From: Triatoma infestans
Taxonomy: Eukaryota; Arthropoda; Insecta; Hemiptera; Reduviidae
Assembly (NCBI GenBank): GCA_011037195.1
Contig: JAAEAF010003525.1
Coordinates: 1-64,000, forward strand
Direction: 5' to 3'
DNA: 64,000 nucleotides
Shown: in pieces, positions 8,893 to 21,302 of the stretch
Layout of the letters: every line of letters begins with the position of its first letter
Position numbering within the stretch: position 1 is the stretch's first letter
Notes under the pieces: model-generated
Database searches by the model: none
What the model saw: only the letters and a program-made list of their open reading frames with translations
Told to the model about the DNA's origin: nothing
Translations under genes and position numbers: made by a program

Positions 8893-10814
8893 AACTAGTT
8901 AGACTGATTTTTACTTAAGGTTAACACTTGAAGTGGCTCTGATGTTTACTGGTAGAATGTCTAGTTTAAACTGTTCTTGTTTGAAAGCAGAATGCAGACT
9001 GTTCTTGAAAGAATGCCTTCTCTTGTTAGTACAAATCTTCCCCTGTGAGTAAGGGTAGACAATGCCAACCAAGTTCATGAACTCCAAAAGGCAAAGCCAA
9101 CCAGGTTCTTTGAACTCTTTCTGAAACTGTAGTCTTCTACCTGTGTGTACACTTTTTGTCAGCGAATGTTAGATTTTCCTTAATAAAATATATTTCTGGC
9201 ATCCATCACTGTTCGCATCCCAGTAACCCGAATTCGGTGTTGATGATGACTGAAACTATCATGCACACTTTCAGAGTAACACTCTACTGAATAATTTCCA
9301 GTTTAGAATGTTGTCTGGAAACCATTAAGAAATCAACCGCTTGGCCAAACTCGTCCTTTGACGAGCATTCGTCAAATATCAAAATAATGTCAACATATTA
9401 CTTATATTAAAAATGGGTGTTTAATTTTTCGGTTTTTCAATGTATAAGCAAAACATTTCAGTTGAAAGTTTATTATAGCCTTGGAGATCATATTTATGTA
9501 ATAAAATATAAAATAAGAGTTAATTCGTTTATTAAAATCGCTTTATATTATACGGTTATATAAAATTAAATGAACATTAAAAAAAATAATTGATAAGTAT
9601 GGCAAATTAAGTTTATTGCTATTTTATATTATGGAACCAAATTTTGTATAAAACAATTAAATTTAGAAAGTAATTAAATAAAATAAACAAACTTTTTATT
9701 AAATCATAAATATTATATATAAAATAAAACATTTTACACGTATTTTCATCAAATTTTGAATTCTAGTCGCGTAGTTGTTTTTGAGAAAATACAAAAAAAA
9801 AAAAAAAAAATTTAAAACCAATTCTGTTAAATCTCCGTATACAAAAGTTGTCTCTACTCAGAAAATTGGACCAACTCGCCATAAAATTATATTTTTAATT
9901 ATTTGAATTTACTTTGTAAATTGGATTTATTATAAAGTTGGTAGCAAACAAGATATTATATGTATATTAATGATTGTGGCCTTCTTTTTCCTATTCAATT
10001 TTTTTTAAATAAACGCTGGTTGACAATCCGTGGGAAATCACAATGATCTCTAAGGAGCGCGGCAAATGTAGGCGTTGGGACCATTCAATTTTTTTTATTT
10101 CAAATTTTTAAGCATAAGATTCTATCATTTTCAGAAAAATATTATATTTTCTGCAATAGAAAGGATAAGTTAAACGATTCTTAACTGAATCACAGAGGAT
10201 CCAGATTAGTAGCCTAAGTTATGGTAATCCTTCATTGAATTTATAATGGTTTAGTTAACTTTGAAAAAGTCCAATGCCTTTTAAAATAAGTGAACATAAA
10301 AAATTCTGTTTTCCAGACTTATTTTTGAAACTTGAAAAATAAGAGCCTGAATATCTTGTAAGAAGTGACCTTAATTCTGATGAAATCAGTATGATTAGAG
10401 ATGATTATGAACTGAAAATACCGGAAGTGAAAAAATTACCAGTAACATATTATTCGAGCAATTGAAAATAATAAAATAAAAAAATATAAAGACACCAAAC
10501 CAACTTATACCGGAAATATCTACTCAGAGAAGATGTAATCTGCAAAACATGCGGCAACAATAGTAATAGGGCTTCAAAACGATGTCTAATATTGATTAAA
10601 AAAACAAACAAAGAAAAATTATCTTATTCAAACACGAAAATGCGGAAGCGGATCAGCACATCTTTATTGATGCAGCATTCTAATTTAGCGGCCATTCTAA
10701 AAGAAGCTTAGGGAACATTTTTATTTTATTTTATTTTATTAATATAACTTCACTTTTTTTTATATATAACTTTTATTAATATAAACTCCCAAACATCTAT
10801 ACCTGAAAAAAAAA
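8893..10814. other. No gene recognised; faint HINE-like debris
   Basis: AT-rich. Phrases such as TTTTTGAGAAAATAC near 9780 and ACCGGAAGTG near 10421 resemble worn HINE modules. No open frame is convincing. Confidence 0.4.
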
Positions 10815-11045
10815 AACCTATGGCGCAACAGTGCAAAGGCATGCCAGACGGAATATATTGTGGGACGTGTGGTAAGCAGGCCGCAATTCCCTCGCCGTTT
10901 AGTTCTGACTTTTGCTACCTAGAGGCACTACAAACTATAGCTTCCCACTCTTTTTCAGGATGCTGGGTTAACATCGAATTTGTCCTCACAGAATTCGAAC
11001 CCTAAAATCTCGCACCAAAGGCTAGCCACTAGACCAACACGTGAG
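10815..11045 (-). mobile_element. SINE-2 copy 1 (tRNA-derived)
   Basis: The minus strand has an A-box-like TGGTCTAGTGGCTAGCC followed by a B box GGTTCGAATTC, i.e. an RNA polymerase III promoter inside a tRNA-like head. The downstream body matches 44455-44675, including GGCGCAACAG at its far end. A CATCT(T)ATAC word flanks both sides and may be a target duplication. No acceptor-stem pairing is seen, so it is not a functional tRNA gene. Confidence 0.65.
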
Positions 11046-11990
11046 GATAAGCATCTTATACATTATCTTGAAATCAAGACTCTGCTTTGCAGAGTAGTTA
11101 GTCCAGTAATATGTGAAAAAATGGGTTAATAACTTTAACGAATTTTGTAACTTTGTATTTGAATCCTTTTTTTTAATTTCATACTCACGTTACTTTAACA
11201 AAATGATATGAAAAATATCCAGTTTAAAAGTGGTGTAGATTTCAAACTAATGCGTTTACAATTTTAATGTATCAACAGTCTATTAAGAGAACATGAGATG
11301 TTGTAAATTATAAAAAACCAAATAAGCAGTTTTCTTAGCCTAATTATAGGATATTAATAAGATTAATGACGCATAATAATGTTCTAATTATTTATAATTA
11401 TTGCTACATTTTTTTTTTATTATTATTAAGGTATGGGTTATTGGAGGCGTGTAATAAACAGGATGATAACATTTTAAATTACCAAAATTTTAAATCAAAT
11501 GTAATAATAATTACTTTGAATATTATGTAAGCAAATTTTGAATTAGTTCTGGATTAGTTTCTTTACAATAAACAAAAATTGCAATTTCAGACAAATTGTT
11601 GTTAAAAATAAAATAAAAAAGAACACCTTGTATCTTATAAATGGATATTACAACAGATAAAAAAGTAGAACCATGTGAAATAAATAAAAAAACTATATAG
11701 TCTAGAGTGAGAGAAAGAGATTACAAGAGAAAAGGCAGCTGTTAGAAAAGAGATTACATGACATCAGGCCACGCCTTCTTCAAGTCAATTCTTGTTCAAA
11801 TCAAAACATCCAACTTCTAGTCTATTTGCTACAACTTAACAGAGAGAGAAAAATACAACCCTAACAAAAATGTACAGATAATCAATCTGAAGTGTCCAAT
11901 AACATCAGGGAATAAATATCATATTAACTGAAGATAAACATTTTGCTAATTTAGCTAGCTAAAGAATTTAAAATATTTAAAAGTTACTTT
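11046..11990. other. No feature recognised
   Basis: AT-rich spacer without credible frames. Confidence 0.5.
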
Positions 11991-12048
11991 GCGCGTGTGT
12001 GTGTGTGAGAGAGAGAGAGAGAGGGAGAGGGAGGGAGAGAGAGAGACG
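11991..12048. repeat. Compound (GT)n(GA)n microsatellite
   Basis: GCGCGTGTGTGTGTGTGAGA followed by GA/GGGA repeats to about 12048. Confidence 0.95.
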
Positions 12049-12722
12049 GGTAATAAAATCAAATCTACTGCCACTGAAGACATACATTGTAAATTTCCAT
12101 AAATGATAGTGTTCGGAATATGGAATGCAATCATCTGAAAAGTGTTTAGTGTTAGTGAAGTTTGGAGGAGCTTGTATATGCTGGATGTGTTGTGTAAAAT
12201 TTTGTGGGTGGCAAGTGTTCGTGTTAGGTTTGGTTACTCGCAAAGAACCCAAGATCCCGAACATTAATAATGATGAAAGCCAATTAAAAAAAAAATCTGG
12301 TATGAAACACCACACAGGTTAATATAATTACAAAGTGATTATGATTTAAACAAGCATTTTTTTTTTGACAGCACCAATCACATTGAACAATACCAAATAA
12401 AATTTGAAATTAATTGCCAAAAAAGTTCGCAGAACCCAATAAAGTTAATTTCTTTGCAAAATGTTTCAAATGAAAGTGATACGTATATATTGTGTGCAGT
12501 TAACATTAATTGTTTAAAGAAAGCAGTTATAGTTTTCGTAGAAATTCCTAAAAAATAAAAAAATAAAAAACTCTGCACACTTCCGGTTAACCTATTTTCT
12601 TCAATTTGAATTCTCGCAATGTTGGTAATGTATATTAAAATGGTAGGGGTTCTACCATTCTATTGAAGCGTAGCGACATTCTATTGAAATGGAACTTTAG
12701 ATAAAGGCTTAACTTTTCCCCT

Positions 12723-13720
12723 TCCTTTATTATTTATACCATCTACACTGCTGACATTCCTACTCATCCCAAAACACTAACAACAACCTATGCTGATGAC
12801 TCCGCAATACTATTTTCTCACCCCGATCCTTCTCATGTCTCTACTGTTGTACAAGAACAGCTTGAGCTCATTGAAAGTTGGTGTAAAAAATCGAGAATAA
12901 AACTCAATCCTGCCAAATGTGTCCAGGTTATCAGAGACTTCTGCTTCATTTTGCTGATGCTTTCCAGCTCTGCGGACCCAACCACCACAACAACTATGGT
13001 GTCAGGTTAAATTTACACTACGAAGACAGACTTGCCAACCACTAACTATCAACAATGCAGAAATACCCACTTCTGCACAGGTACGAGTGCGTTACCTAGG
13101 ATCCTACTTAGACAGTCGTCTAACGTGGAACCCACACACAAGACCTAAACGAAAAGAACTAAACAGACGTTACGAACACTTAAGGAGACTCCTTGGACCT
13201 AAATCTACCATGAAGGTACAGAACAAACTCACACTCTACAAAACACTACTTAGACCGATATGGACATATGGAGCAGAATTGTGGGGCTCCGCAAAACCTT
13301 CCAATGTACAACCCATACAATCCTTCCAATCCAAAGTCCTCCGCCGAATCGTTAATGCACCCCATATTATGTCTCAATCGCACCCTTCATCATGACCTTA
13401 ATATTTATTCCCTTCGTCAATGATCTAATCCACTCACGATTCCAAAATTTCCATAAAAGCCTAGAGCTTTACCAAAATCCTCTTGCCCAATCACTCTCAA
13501 CACCTTTCCACCTTGATGACAATCCTCCACGTCGTTTAAGACGTTGTTGGCCACGAGATCTCCTTGCTTCTCAACCCACAAGTTTATCCTAGCGAGTTCC
13601 CATCAGATCATCCTAGTTGTGACGCTGAGCTTAACTCAGTGACACAATTGTTTATTATACCGTACATACACTGTTGCCATTGTATATAGTTGTACAGATG
13701 CAAAAAATAAAAATAAAAAC
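12723..13720 (+). pseudogene. 5'-truncated Jockey-clade LINE (RT end)
   Basis: Bounded by a perfect 10-bp duplication CTTTTCCCCT (12713-12722 and 13721-13730). The RT frame is open from the truncation point: TADIPTHPKTL, YADD at 12789-12800, then a short scrambled segment near 12930-13010. It resumes at about 13015 with RVRYLGSYLDSRLTWNPH and the Jockey thumb blocks NKLTLYKTLLRPIWTYG, LWGSAKPSN and FQSKVLRRIVNAP. A frameshift near 13390 precedes the C-terminal block with NPLAQ. It ends in an (AAAAAT)n-like A-rich tail. No RNase H, as expected for Jockey. Clearly dead. Confidence 0.88.
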
Positions 13721-13992
13721 CTTTTCCCCTAGAACCCCTCAAAAAATCAATTCCCCTCGGAATAATTTATAAATAAAACCGATAGTTATTTATGTAGGTA
13801 CAATATATATCAAGTTTAAAGAAATTCATTGTAACCATTTTAGAGAAAATCACGAACAATTGACAAAAAACATTCAGCAAAGTTGGAACTTCCAGTTGAT
13901 GAATTTTGCCTGAAATCTCGAGTCATATGCGGGGTGATAGTACCTAAACGGATACGAAGTTTGAGCTTTCTGCGATTTTATATATATATATA

Positions 13993-14696
13993 CAGAGTGC
14001 CGCATTTAAACGGGCGACTTTTGAAATAACTCATAAAGGAAGGAAGAAGATATATAAAAAGTGAGCATAAAGTTTATTGAAGTATTTTCACTGTAGTTAC
14101 CCGTTGGTGTTAGGGCTTTGCCGCCTTACACCTTAAATCGGTGGTAGAAAATAGTATCCTTTGGACCCCCCGCCCCACTTTTTACTACTGTATTGAAAAC
14201 TATTAAAAAAATGAAGAAAAATGCCGTTAATTTCATTTTAATATTTCAAACCGTTGCCGAGATATTCAATTATAAAGATTAAATTTTCGTCGCTTTTTCC
14301 CTATTTCTCTGTTTCATAGACGAAAATTAAGAGCGTATTTTCTTATTGATTATTAATAAATAAGAAAGTTCAAATGCTGCTAAGACTTAAAACCTATTTT
14401 AAAACCATAAGGGACTTAAAAATCAGGTAAAACATCATTAAAACCAAACAATATTCCACTTTATTTTCAAAAATCGACAAAAAAAAATATTTCCTATTTA
14501 TTCAAAATGACCTTTCTCGGCTTAAACGGCACAAGCGTAGTCGCTGCTCAACAATGAAGTTGCTAATCCTATCATGTCTGCCGGGAATTGCTAAGCAGTT
14601 TTGGATTAAGTCTTCTCTAAGTGCTTCTGGACTAGTTAGTTCCCTGGCATAAATTTTTTTTTTGAGATATCCCCAAAGAAAAAAAATCAAGAGGGG
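13993..14696 (-). pseudogene. Truncated mariner/Tc1-like transposon with transposase C-terminus
   Basis: Minus-strand residues from about 14699 to 14502 contain FFLWGYLKKKIYARELTSPE and a later FIVEQRLRLC, matching the C-terminal 'D-FFLWGYLK-x-x-V-Y-A' plus 'N-F-x-x-R-L' signature of mariner-like transposases. The sequence from 13993 (CAGAGTGCCGCATTTAAACG), next to a (TA)n tract, looks like an element terminus. No matching inverted terminus is found on the right, so the catalytic half and one end are lost. Inserted in HINE-II. Moderately sure of the superfamily, not of the family. Confidence 0.6.
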
Positions 14697-14832
14697 ATAT
14701 ACATATAACAGACCATTTGCTAGAAACATTTTTTCAGAAACTCAGCGACTCAAAACATGTACGAGTATTTTCAGTCAAAACTTAATTTCGTAATTTTGAC
14801 ATGATCACAATATTTTCTCTTACGAGCAGTAA

Positions 14833-15479
14833 GAAAAATGATAAAAAATCTCAAGAGGGTTAAAACTGAAAAAAATTAAAATGGGAGGTAAAAGACAGCG
14901 AGTACAATATTAATGAGAGAAAGCGTAGCGAATTTAGTCTTCTTCCCTCTTGCCCCCCCCAAAAAAAGATTGTAAGTAAAGACTTATTGAGTTTCTTAAC
15001 ATTAAATCTTCTTAAGTAGAATGAGAAGCCTTTGCGTAGTAAGACTTCTAATATCTTCTTCTCCCCGTTCTAAAACTTATTACTGCGACCTTTATCAGAA
15101 GTTCTTATTACATTTTTTTCATGGCTGGTTTACTATGTTATCGTATATTATGACTTTCATAGCAATTCTTTTGAGAACTATCCAGGCATTTATGGATTCT
15201 ATAAACGTAATTTAACTAGCATGCCGTGAAAAGAGGATATAATAAAATGCTAGATTTCTGTTTTATTTATAGAGCAAAATTAAGGTTTTGTTTGTAGGCT
15301 TTTCAAGATTTGCCATTTTATTCGTTAACATTGGTCTTGCGAAAGCCACAGGCCAAGCAGAAGAAAAACCCGTTTCTGCATGTAACAAGTTATTTTTTGT
15401 GTTTGACATTAAAACGGCAGAAGATGATAACTTGATACATTTAATGTTCCTCTTATTTGAAATAATACTCTAGTAACAT
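14833..15479. other. No gene recognised; contains one copy of a ~70-bp direct repeat
   Basis: 15071-15140 is nearly identical to 17783-17850. The rest is AT-rich with no recognised family. Confidence 0.5.
15071..15140 (+). repeat. ~70-bp direct repeat, copy 1
   Basis: Runs from ACTTATTACTGCGACC through TTTTTTTCATGGCTG; matches 17783-17850 with about one or two differences. Confidence 0.8.
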
Positions 15480-16100
15480 ACCTTTAAGCTCCCCTATAGT
15501 TGATTGTGAGAGACGTGAACCACTAGCCGATATTGCACAGTACTGGTACGAATTCCGAGTTTGGCTTGGGATTTTATGTGATATATTAGTATGAGTAATA
15601 AAGACACAGTGCAAGTCTGGAAATCGGCATCTAGAACCGTTCGGAAAGAGGAGATAATTGTCGCTCGTTTGAGAATCGGCCATACTCGGATGATGAGCAG
15701 GGAACAAATCCCATTTTTGTAATACTTGCAATGACCCAATATCCGTGCAACATATTATAACTGAGTGCCCATTATATCAACGAAGTAGAAAATTAAACAA
15801 GATTCCCAATACCTTGTCAGAAGCTCTGAAAGATGATCCAGTTATTATCGACCGGATGATAAAAATTTTGAAAGATATTGAAGTTTATACAAAAAATTTA
15901 GTGAAAATAATAAATTTGAATTTATATGTAATTAGTTTATACTTGTATATAGATGTATAATGTAACACATTTTAGACTTCCACTCTTAAGATTTAGGGAT
16001 AGAGGAATATCGAATACTCTATCCCTACCAAATAGTTTATGCATGTTCCGTGGTATTAATGTATTTATTAGGATGAAAGTATTTATTGGAGAACTTGTAG
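15480..16100 (+). pseudogene. C-terminal end and 3' UTR of an I-like LINE
   Basis: Plus-strand fragments include VARLRIGHTRM (15655-15690) and, after a frameshift, HIITECPLYQRSRK followed by NTLSEALKDDP near 15750-15840. 'R-L-R-I-G-H-T-x-x' followed by 'H-I-L-x-E-C-P-x-Y' is the conserved region after RNase H in I-type LINEs. The 3' UTR shares 'GGAATATCGAATACTC' and 'GTATTAATGTATTTATT' words with 46340-46480 and 58400-58500, so these are related elements. Confidence 0.7.
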
Positions 16101-16289
16101 TTATGAGTGCTATTATTCCAGCGCTATTAACAGCCATTAATGAAAACAAAAACGATTATTGTAAATTAGAGAATCATTTTCTAGTACAAAAAGTAAGGTG
16201 TGGACAAATTATACAACCCCAGAGCATAATTACCGCAAGGTTCATTGCTCAAAACAAAATAATCAAAAAATATGAATAATATAAAGCTA

Positions 16290-16740
16290 TGCACTGCGCA
16301 GCCAGTTAATTTCAATTATTTTGCGTTCGCCGAAGACCTAGTGTTAGTGGCAGTGGATATGGAAGAGATATGTCAGTTTGGAAAATACCAGAGTCAGCAG
16401 ATCTTAAAGGACTTCCCTTACAAAAGGTCTCCTCTTTTAATTATCTTGGGTGATGCTAGTATTATCGATAAAGTGAAAGAAGAACTAAATGAGAGAATAG
16501 CCCCCACAGCAGGAAGTTATTACATGCAATCAAAAGAAACTTTGAAGTCTTTAGAAAAACGTAGATGAAGATTACTGCCCGTTGTGACATACACAAAAGA
16601 ATCTTGGGGTCTTAAAAAAAAGGGAAAAAGTCGCGTACAGACCGCAGTGAAAAAAGGGCTAGACGCGGTCGTATTAGGAATACCACTTTAAGAACCAGAC
16701 TGAAGGTAGAATCACTTATAGAATTATTAGCTCTATTATT
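16290..16740 (+). pseudogene. Degenerate reverse transcriptase fragment (possible)
   Basis: An open stretch contains FAFAEDLVLVA, resembling the RT catalytic FADD block with the first D changed to E, and later YTKESWGLKKK, reminiscent of the RT thumb. Identity is weak. Confidence 0.35.
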
Positions 16741-17094
16741 TTTATTTGAAACATTTTTCTGAGAAAATTGATTTTAGGGTGGCTTGGGGGGTCTTGGAAA
16801 TTAGGTAATGAAACCGGTAACGAAGAAGTTTTCAGGCAATATAGTCTAATGCTGGAATAGATGTCAGAAACGCTGAGTCGATCTCTCGCAAGAGTAATGA
16901 ACCTTAGTACGTAACAATGAACCTTAGGTAGTAACAACTCTACACCACGATCTTTATGGGACTCTTGTGACACCCTCAATTACCGTACCCACTTCATTCT
17001 TGAATGTTTAATTTAGTCAAGAGAATCTGCAAACATTTCTATGGGAAATTGATTGAGGGTGTCCTGGTATATCTATGGCGTTATATTTCAAATG
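16741..17094. other. No feature recognised
   Basis: Contains the near-tandem words 'ATGAACCTTAG(T/G)' at about 16898 and 16917; nothing else identified. Confidence 0.4.
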
Positions 17095-17215
17095 TTATTG
17101 GGGTTTGTATAATGTTACTAGCGCTCTCTTTTGGACTAACCACTTCAAGTGATTAGCTGCCATGGTTGCTAACCAACATGTACCTCACCAACTCTATATT
17201 AATATTATGACTCTG
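17095..17215 (+). repeat. Unclassified dispersed repeat, copy 1
   Basis: AATGTTACTAGCGCTCTCTT, then GGACTAACCACTTCAAGTGA, then GTTGCTAACCAACATGT and a TATTAATATTA tail recur at 20145-20285 in the same orientation with few changes. Confidence 0.65.
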
Positions 17216-17259
17216 AGTAAATACGATAATTTTAACGAAAATGGGTTAAGCTCGAAGGC

Positions 17260-18190
17260 TAAATTACTCATCTTCGACGGACTCTCAGCCAACCCAAGCA
17301 CTTAAAAACTAACACTGTACGTGTAGTGCTGTTTCCTCTTCTTCCTGACAAAATCTGTACTCGTTGTCAGACCCATACAATGTGCTTCTTAAGTCTACAA
17401 TGGTCAATGAGATAGGCTAAAATAATTCGTATGACCACACGGCTTTGTTGGAATAGTTCTGTTAATAAGCCTCGGCGAAAAGCCCTGACCTGCAGTTTTC
17501 ATCCAAAGCGCTTGTGACTATTTTGCATCCATGCTTGAATTCGTGCACTCATAAGACATCTTCCAATGCAACAAAAGAGTTCAGGGCCCAATAAGGTGTT
17601 ATTAGGGAGCCCTCCAGAGCAAGTTGATCAGCCGCGTTGCTAAAAAAAAAATAAAATCGAAAGATAGGGATGAGAGTTTCTCTGGAACCATCATCCGATT
17701 AAGTTTGTTAATAAATAAAAAAATTTAAAAATAAAAAAATGCTGCCTTGTAGCCTTTATACATTGAATGCCCAGGTACCTAAACTTATTACTGCGACCTT
17801 TATCAGAAGTTCTTATTACATTTTTTTCATGGCTGATTTACTATGTGTAACCTTATATTGGCCTAGTAATTTCCATGAGGATGGCCAAGTAGTCCCTCAC
17901 CAGTCTTGAATTGACTTGGTAGGAACTGATGACTTGTGGAGCAACCTTGCTATCTGAAGTTATACGACTCGGAAGTTATGTATCCCTCCTCTTATTATCT
18001 CAGTAGCACAGATAATTATTGCGAATAGCACTGCCTGAAAGCTAGCTTACTTAAGCTTACCGAGACATCATATCTAGGATTAGCCCCGTACACCTATCTT
18101 CCATGCTGGAGAAGTATTTCTGCCACAAAGAATAGCCTAATATCGACGGTCTATGATCGCCTCTCTGCCCGGTATCAGAACTTTCAAGGG
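17260..18190 (-). pseudogene. RNase H-bearing LINE remnant with an internal AT-rich insertion
   Basis: Minus-strand blocks in order: FQAVLFAIIICATEII (E block) near 17990-18050, SRLVRDYLA near 17885-17910, the H block VPGHS near 17770, then NAADQLALEGSL near 17600-17640, and a C-terminal DHCRLKKHI plus EEEETALH near 17320-17420. About 100-130 bp of T-rich DNA split the H and D blocks. The same split occurs at 27170-27310, so both loci come from one derived source. Heavily frameshifted. Confidence 0.65.
17783..17850 (+). repeat. ~70-bp direct repeat, copy 2
   Basis: Near-identical to 15071-15140; lies inside the RNase H LINE remnant, so it arrived separately or was copied from there. Confidence 0.75.
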
Positions 18191-19424
18191 CATGTCAAAG
18201 CTATATTAGTTACTTCAACGAAGGACAGGACCAAAATTTTACCTGAACCTCTACGAATATTAACAAAATGCTCATTAGAAGACACTCTTTAATGGAGAAA
18301 TATTCCATGGCAACCTATATCTAAGGAATCGGATTATCATACCAAGAGTAACACGTTCTTTGATGTAGTTAAAAATGAGTTTAGAAAGATGTCTATCATG
18401 TTTACAGGATATTATTCCAAAGGAATCCATTGTACACAATTGACTTCTAGTAGAATTCAATCGTCAAGTAATGTGTAAATAAGATAAAACGCTGAGCATT
18501 TGCTATTACGGAGTTCTATAAAATCCAGCTGGTATATTCTTGAAACCAGAATTCACAAAGAATTCAATTCTGGATTTATTAGCGATGCAGGAATACCTGG
18601 ATAGAATGTGGAAAGAATATTGAGACTTTTTTACTTTCTTGCCGATTATGGATTAGATTAGTTCAGAATATTTATCAATAGGCACTATTTTAATTCTATA
18701 AAGAAATTGTTGTGCCGTAAAAATGGTTTCTATTAACAGATATTTATTGTGCCAGAAAAAGTCGAAATAATAACTAAAGAAAAACTGTATAGTATATGAA
18801 ACATATCTAATATAGTATTGAGACAAAGTATTATATTGATATGATCACAGATGGTTGATATCGATAATAAGATACAAGTGTGGAACTTGATGTACAACGA
18901 AGCTGGGGTTGAGATTGAGATGAACAGAATATATATCAACGAAGAAAGAAACTGAAGGCGTAGAAGTGAGAGAAATAACAGTCAAGTGAGAGGTAAGAGG
19001 CAACCAAAACAATATTTGTTTTGTCAGACTTTTCTTTCTTACATCGCATCCTACTAAACGTACAACACGGCCTGGGAATATCATCAAATTACATATATTC
19101 TACTTGTGGACCACTTCACCATTCAACAGTATAAATATTGCTGAAGAACCAACATGATACAGATATGAGATATTCAAAGGCGGTGGGGTATGTAAGGATA
19201 AAATATATATAAAAGTAATGGAGAAGAGAAAAATAAAATACAGTCCAATGGAGCGGACAAAAAAAACGATGATCAACTCCATGGTAACGAACATTTACAC
19301 AAACATTGGTCACCTAAAAACTGCGCTAACACCTCGCCTAAATCTCACCTTAACTTTGCCCCTTTATATCTTTACACAATCGTTTACAACAAAACTAACG
19401 GCACTTCCACCTTTTAAAAGCCTT
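18191..19424. other. No gene recognised
   Basis: AT-rich. A short inverted repeat, CCAGAATT ... AATTCTGG, lies at about 18546-18574. Confidence 0.45.
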
Positions 19425-20130
19425 TTCATTTTCTTTTATTACTGCAGGATGAATTGGTGTAATCGTTTCAAATTTTCGAAATTGAGTTTTCACATAGGAA
19501 ATTCGTTTTGAGATCCCTTTACTACGAAACAAATGCTTTTCACGTAAGGTCTGCATGTGTATGTAATGGATAAATAGGTGTGTGAACAAAATTATTTGCC
19601 ACAGGAGGTTTAAACTTGATATTCCGGTTAAGTATACATTTGACACTAATGTTTCGGGCAAAATCCATCAATCAGCTCCAGCTTTAGTAAAATGGTTTTT
19701 TACTATTTTTTTTTTTTCTTAAATATTTCCGACGTTTTTCTTTAAACTTCATTGACTACATACAAACCAAATATTTATATTTTTATTTTTATTTTTATTG
19801 ATTTTTCTGGGTGTTCTAAGCGCAGCATTAGCACCCAGAACATTCAGCTTTCCTCCAAAGTACCAATGGAAGATTCCACAAACTACAAAACATTAAAAGG
19901 TACATTAGAAGCATGGCTAGGATTCCAAATTGGAAAACAAATTCGTTAACTGGAAATACAATTTTACAGAATTCGTTTTTCAATTTTTTGACTCAAAAAA
20001 CGGCTACAACATTTTCTTTAAACAATCTGGAATACTAGGTGTAAGACATAAATCATCGTCATCCATTTTATCACTTTTATTTGCAATATTTTTACGGAAA
20101 AATTGCTTGAGAGTGGTCCTGAGGAATCTA
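19425..20130 (-). mobile_element. HINE-III-like remnant (diverged)
   Basis: Read on the minus strand it keeps the HINE block order: a worn hairpin, the 'ATTTTCGAAATTGAG' block near 19470, 'TTTGAGATCCC' near 19510, a short GT-rich patch, 'TTGATATTCCGGTTAAGTAT' near 19615 and the 'AAAACGGCTACAACATTTTC' block near 20000. Identity is clearly lower than in HINE-I. Confidence 0.5.
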
Positions 20131-20144
20131 TGTCGTTTATTTCA

Positions 20145-20285
20145 TATTGCGGGGGGGGGTGTTCAATGTTACTGGCGCTGTCATTTGGACTAACCACTTC
20201 AAGTGATTATCTGCAACGGTTGCTAACCAACATGTTCCTCACCACCAATATATTAATATTAAGACGTTGAATAAAATATTTATAT
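20145..20285 (+). repeat. Unclassified dispersed repeat, copy 2
   Basis: Partner of 17095-17215: GTTACTGGCGCTGTCATTTG, the shared GGACTAACCACTTCAAGTGA word, and AACCAACATGTTCCTCACCA. Confidence 0.65.
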
Positions 20286-20335
20286 TTTAAAAACAATTTG
20301 TCAACTTCTACAATTGCATACTCTTTACTAGATTA

Positions 20336-20479
20336 TTTTTACTTTCTTTTACTGCTAGTAAGAGGAAGTATTGTAATCGTGTCAAATTTTCGATATCGAG
20401 TTTTCACCGGAAATGTCTGTTTTGAGGTCCCCTAAGTCAAAAAAATTGGTTTTTAGCAAATGGTCTCTCTCCCTCACAC

Positions 20480-20514
<35 letters not shown>

Positions 20515-21076
20515 ATGTGTGTGTGTATGTATGTGAGCAGCATAGCTCAAAATTGAAAAATCGTAGAAAGTTCAAACTTGATATTCCGTTTAGGTATCCA
20601 CCATAGGATCTAACAGTAAGTCAGTGGTCAAAATTCCTCAACCGGAAGAACCACTTTACTTAATGTTTTTTTTTCACTTTTTTGCAATTTTTTCCAAAAT
20701 TGCTCCAGCGATTTTCTTTAAACATGATGCATCAACTACACTTACAAAGATCTATAATTTTTTTTTGAAAATTTTTTCCGGGAAAATGCATTTAAGGGCA
20801 CTTTTAGGGGAGGGGTGGGGTTAGGCTTTTCCTCTTTAGTGTTATCATTTGTAGTTGATTATACAATTCTACCATCCAAACAAAATTAATTAGAAATAAA
20901 TAGATGGCCAAACTTTCGAGTTTCAAGAAAATAAGTAAACCGGAAGTGAATTTTTTTTTTCAGTTTTCGACAAACTCCAACGAATTTCATCAAATTTAGT
21001 ACACAAACTATAAATTTGTCAATTACAATTATGAAAACTGGAGTAAGAGAAAGTTGTGTGAGTGTTCACACCAGAT
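20336..21076 (-). mobile_element. HINE-I copy E, one-module form
   Basis: Minus-strand copy: the 3' hairpin is at about 20344-20372 and the 5' end (CCAGA, i.e. TCTGG inverted) is at 21072-21076. CCGGAAG boxes at about 20641 and 20940 are ~300 bp apart, so a single module. The 15-bp subterminal inverted repeat is well kept at 21045-21062. A (TG)n microsatellite occupies 20483-20531. Confidence 0.8.
20477..20531. repeat. (TG)n microsatellite inside HINE-I copy E
   Basis: About 20 TG units with small interruptions, at the position where other copies carry CATA/CA repeats. Confidence 0.9.
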
Positions 21077-21302
21077 TTCCGAACTCTCTCTTATGGATCA
21101 CTGACTTAAAGAATTTTTAATTTTGATTACAATTTCAATGTTTTCACAACCATATTGAGCAATAATCTAATGTCCGAAACGAAATCAGATTGAGAAGCAT
21201 TTTTTTTTTCAGGCGGGCTTTACGGTCAACTATCAAATTGGGTGTCGTGGACGGGGGCGGAAGCATATACTTTATCATTAACATTTTTTAAACGAATGTA
21301 AA

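Larger units (their letters stand above)
12292..14832 (+). mobile_element. HINE-II copy (diverged family member) with two nested insertions
   Basis: Starts TCTGGTATGAAAC after an A-run and ends with a degenerate hairpin CTCTTACGAGCAGTAAGA near 14816-14833. It carries CACTTCCGG at 12578, ACTTCCAG near 13886, the 'TGATGAATTTTG...TACCTAAACGG' block near 13895-13955 and the 'CAGACCATTTGCTAGAAAC' block near 14708. The same block order as HINE-I at lower identity indicates a related family. It is interrupted by a Jockey LINE (12723-13720) and a mariner remnant (13993-14696). Confidence 0.6.

Noticed and set aside
11977..12315. 112-codon minus-strand frame
   Set aside because: Its end is microsatellite translation (SLSL..HTHA), and the rest overlaps AT-rich DNA and the start of a HINE-II; no homology recognised.
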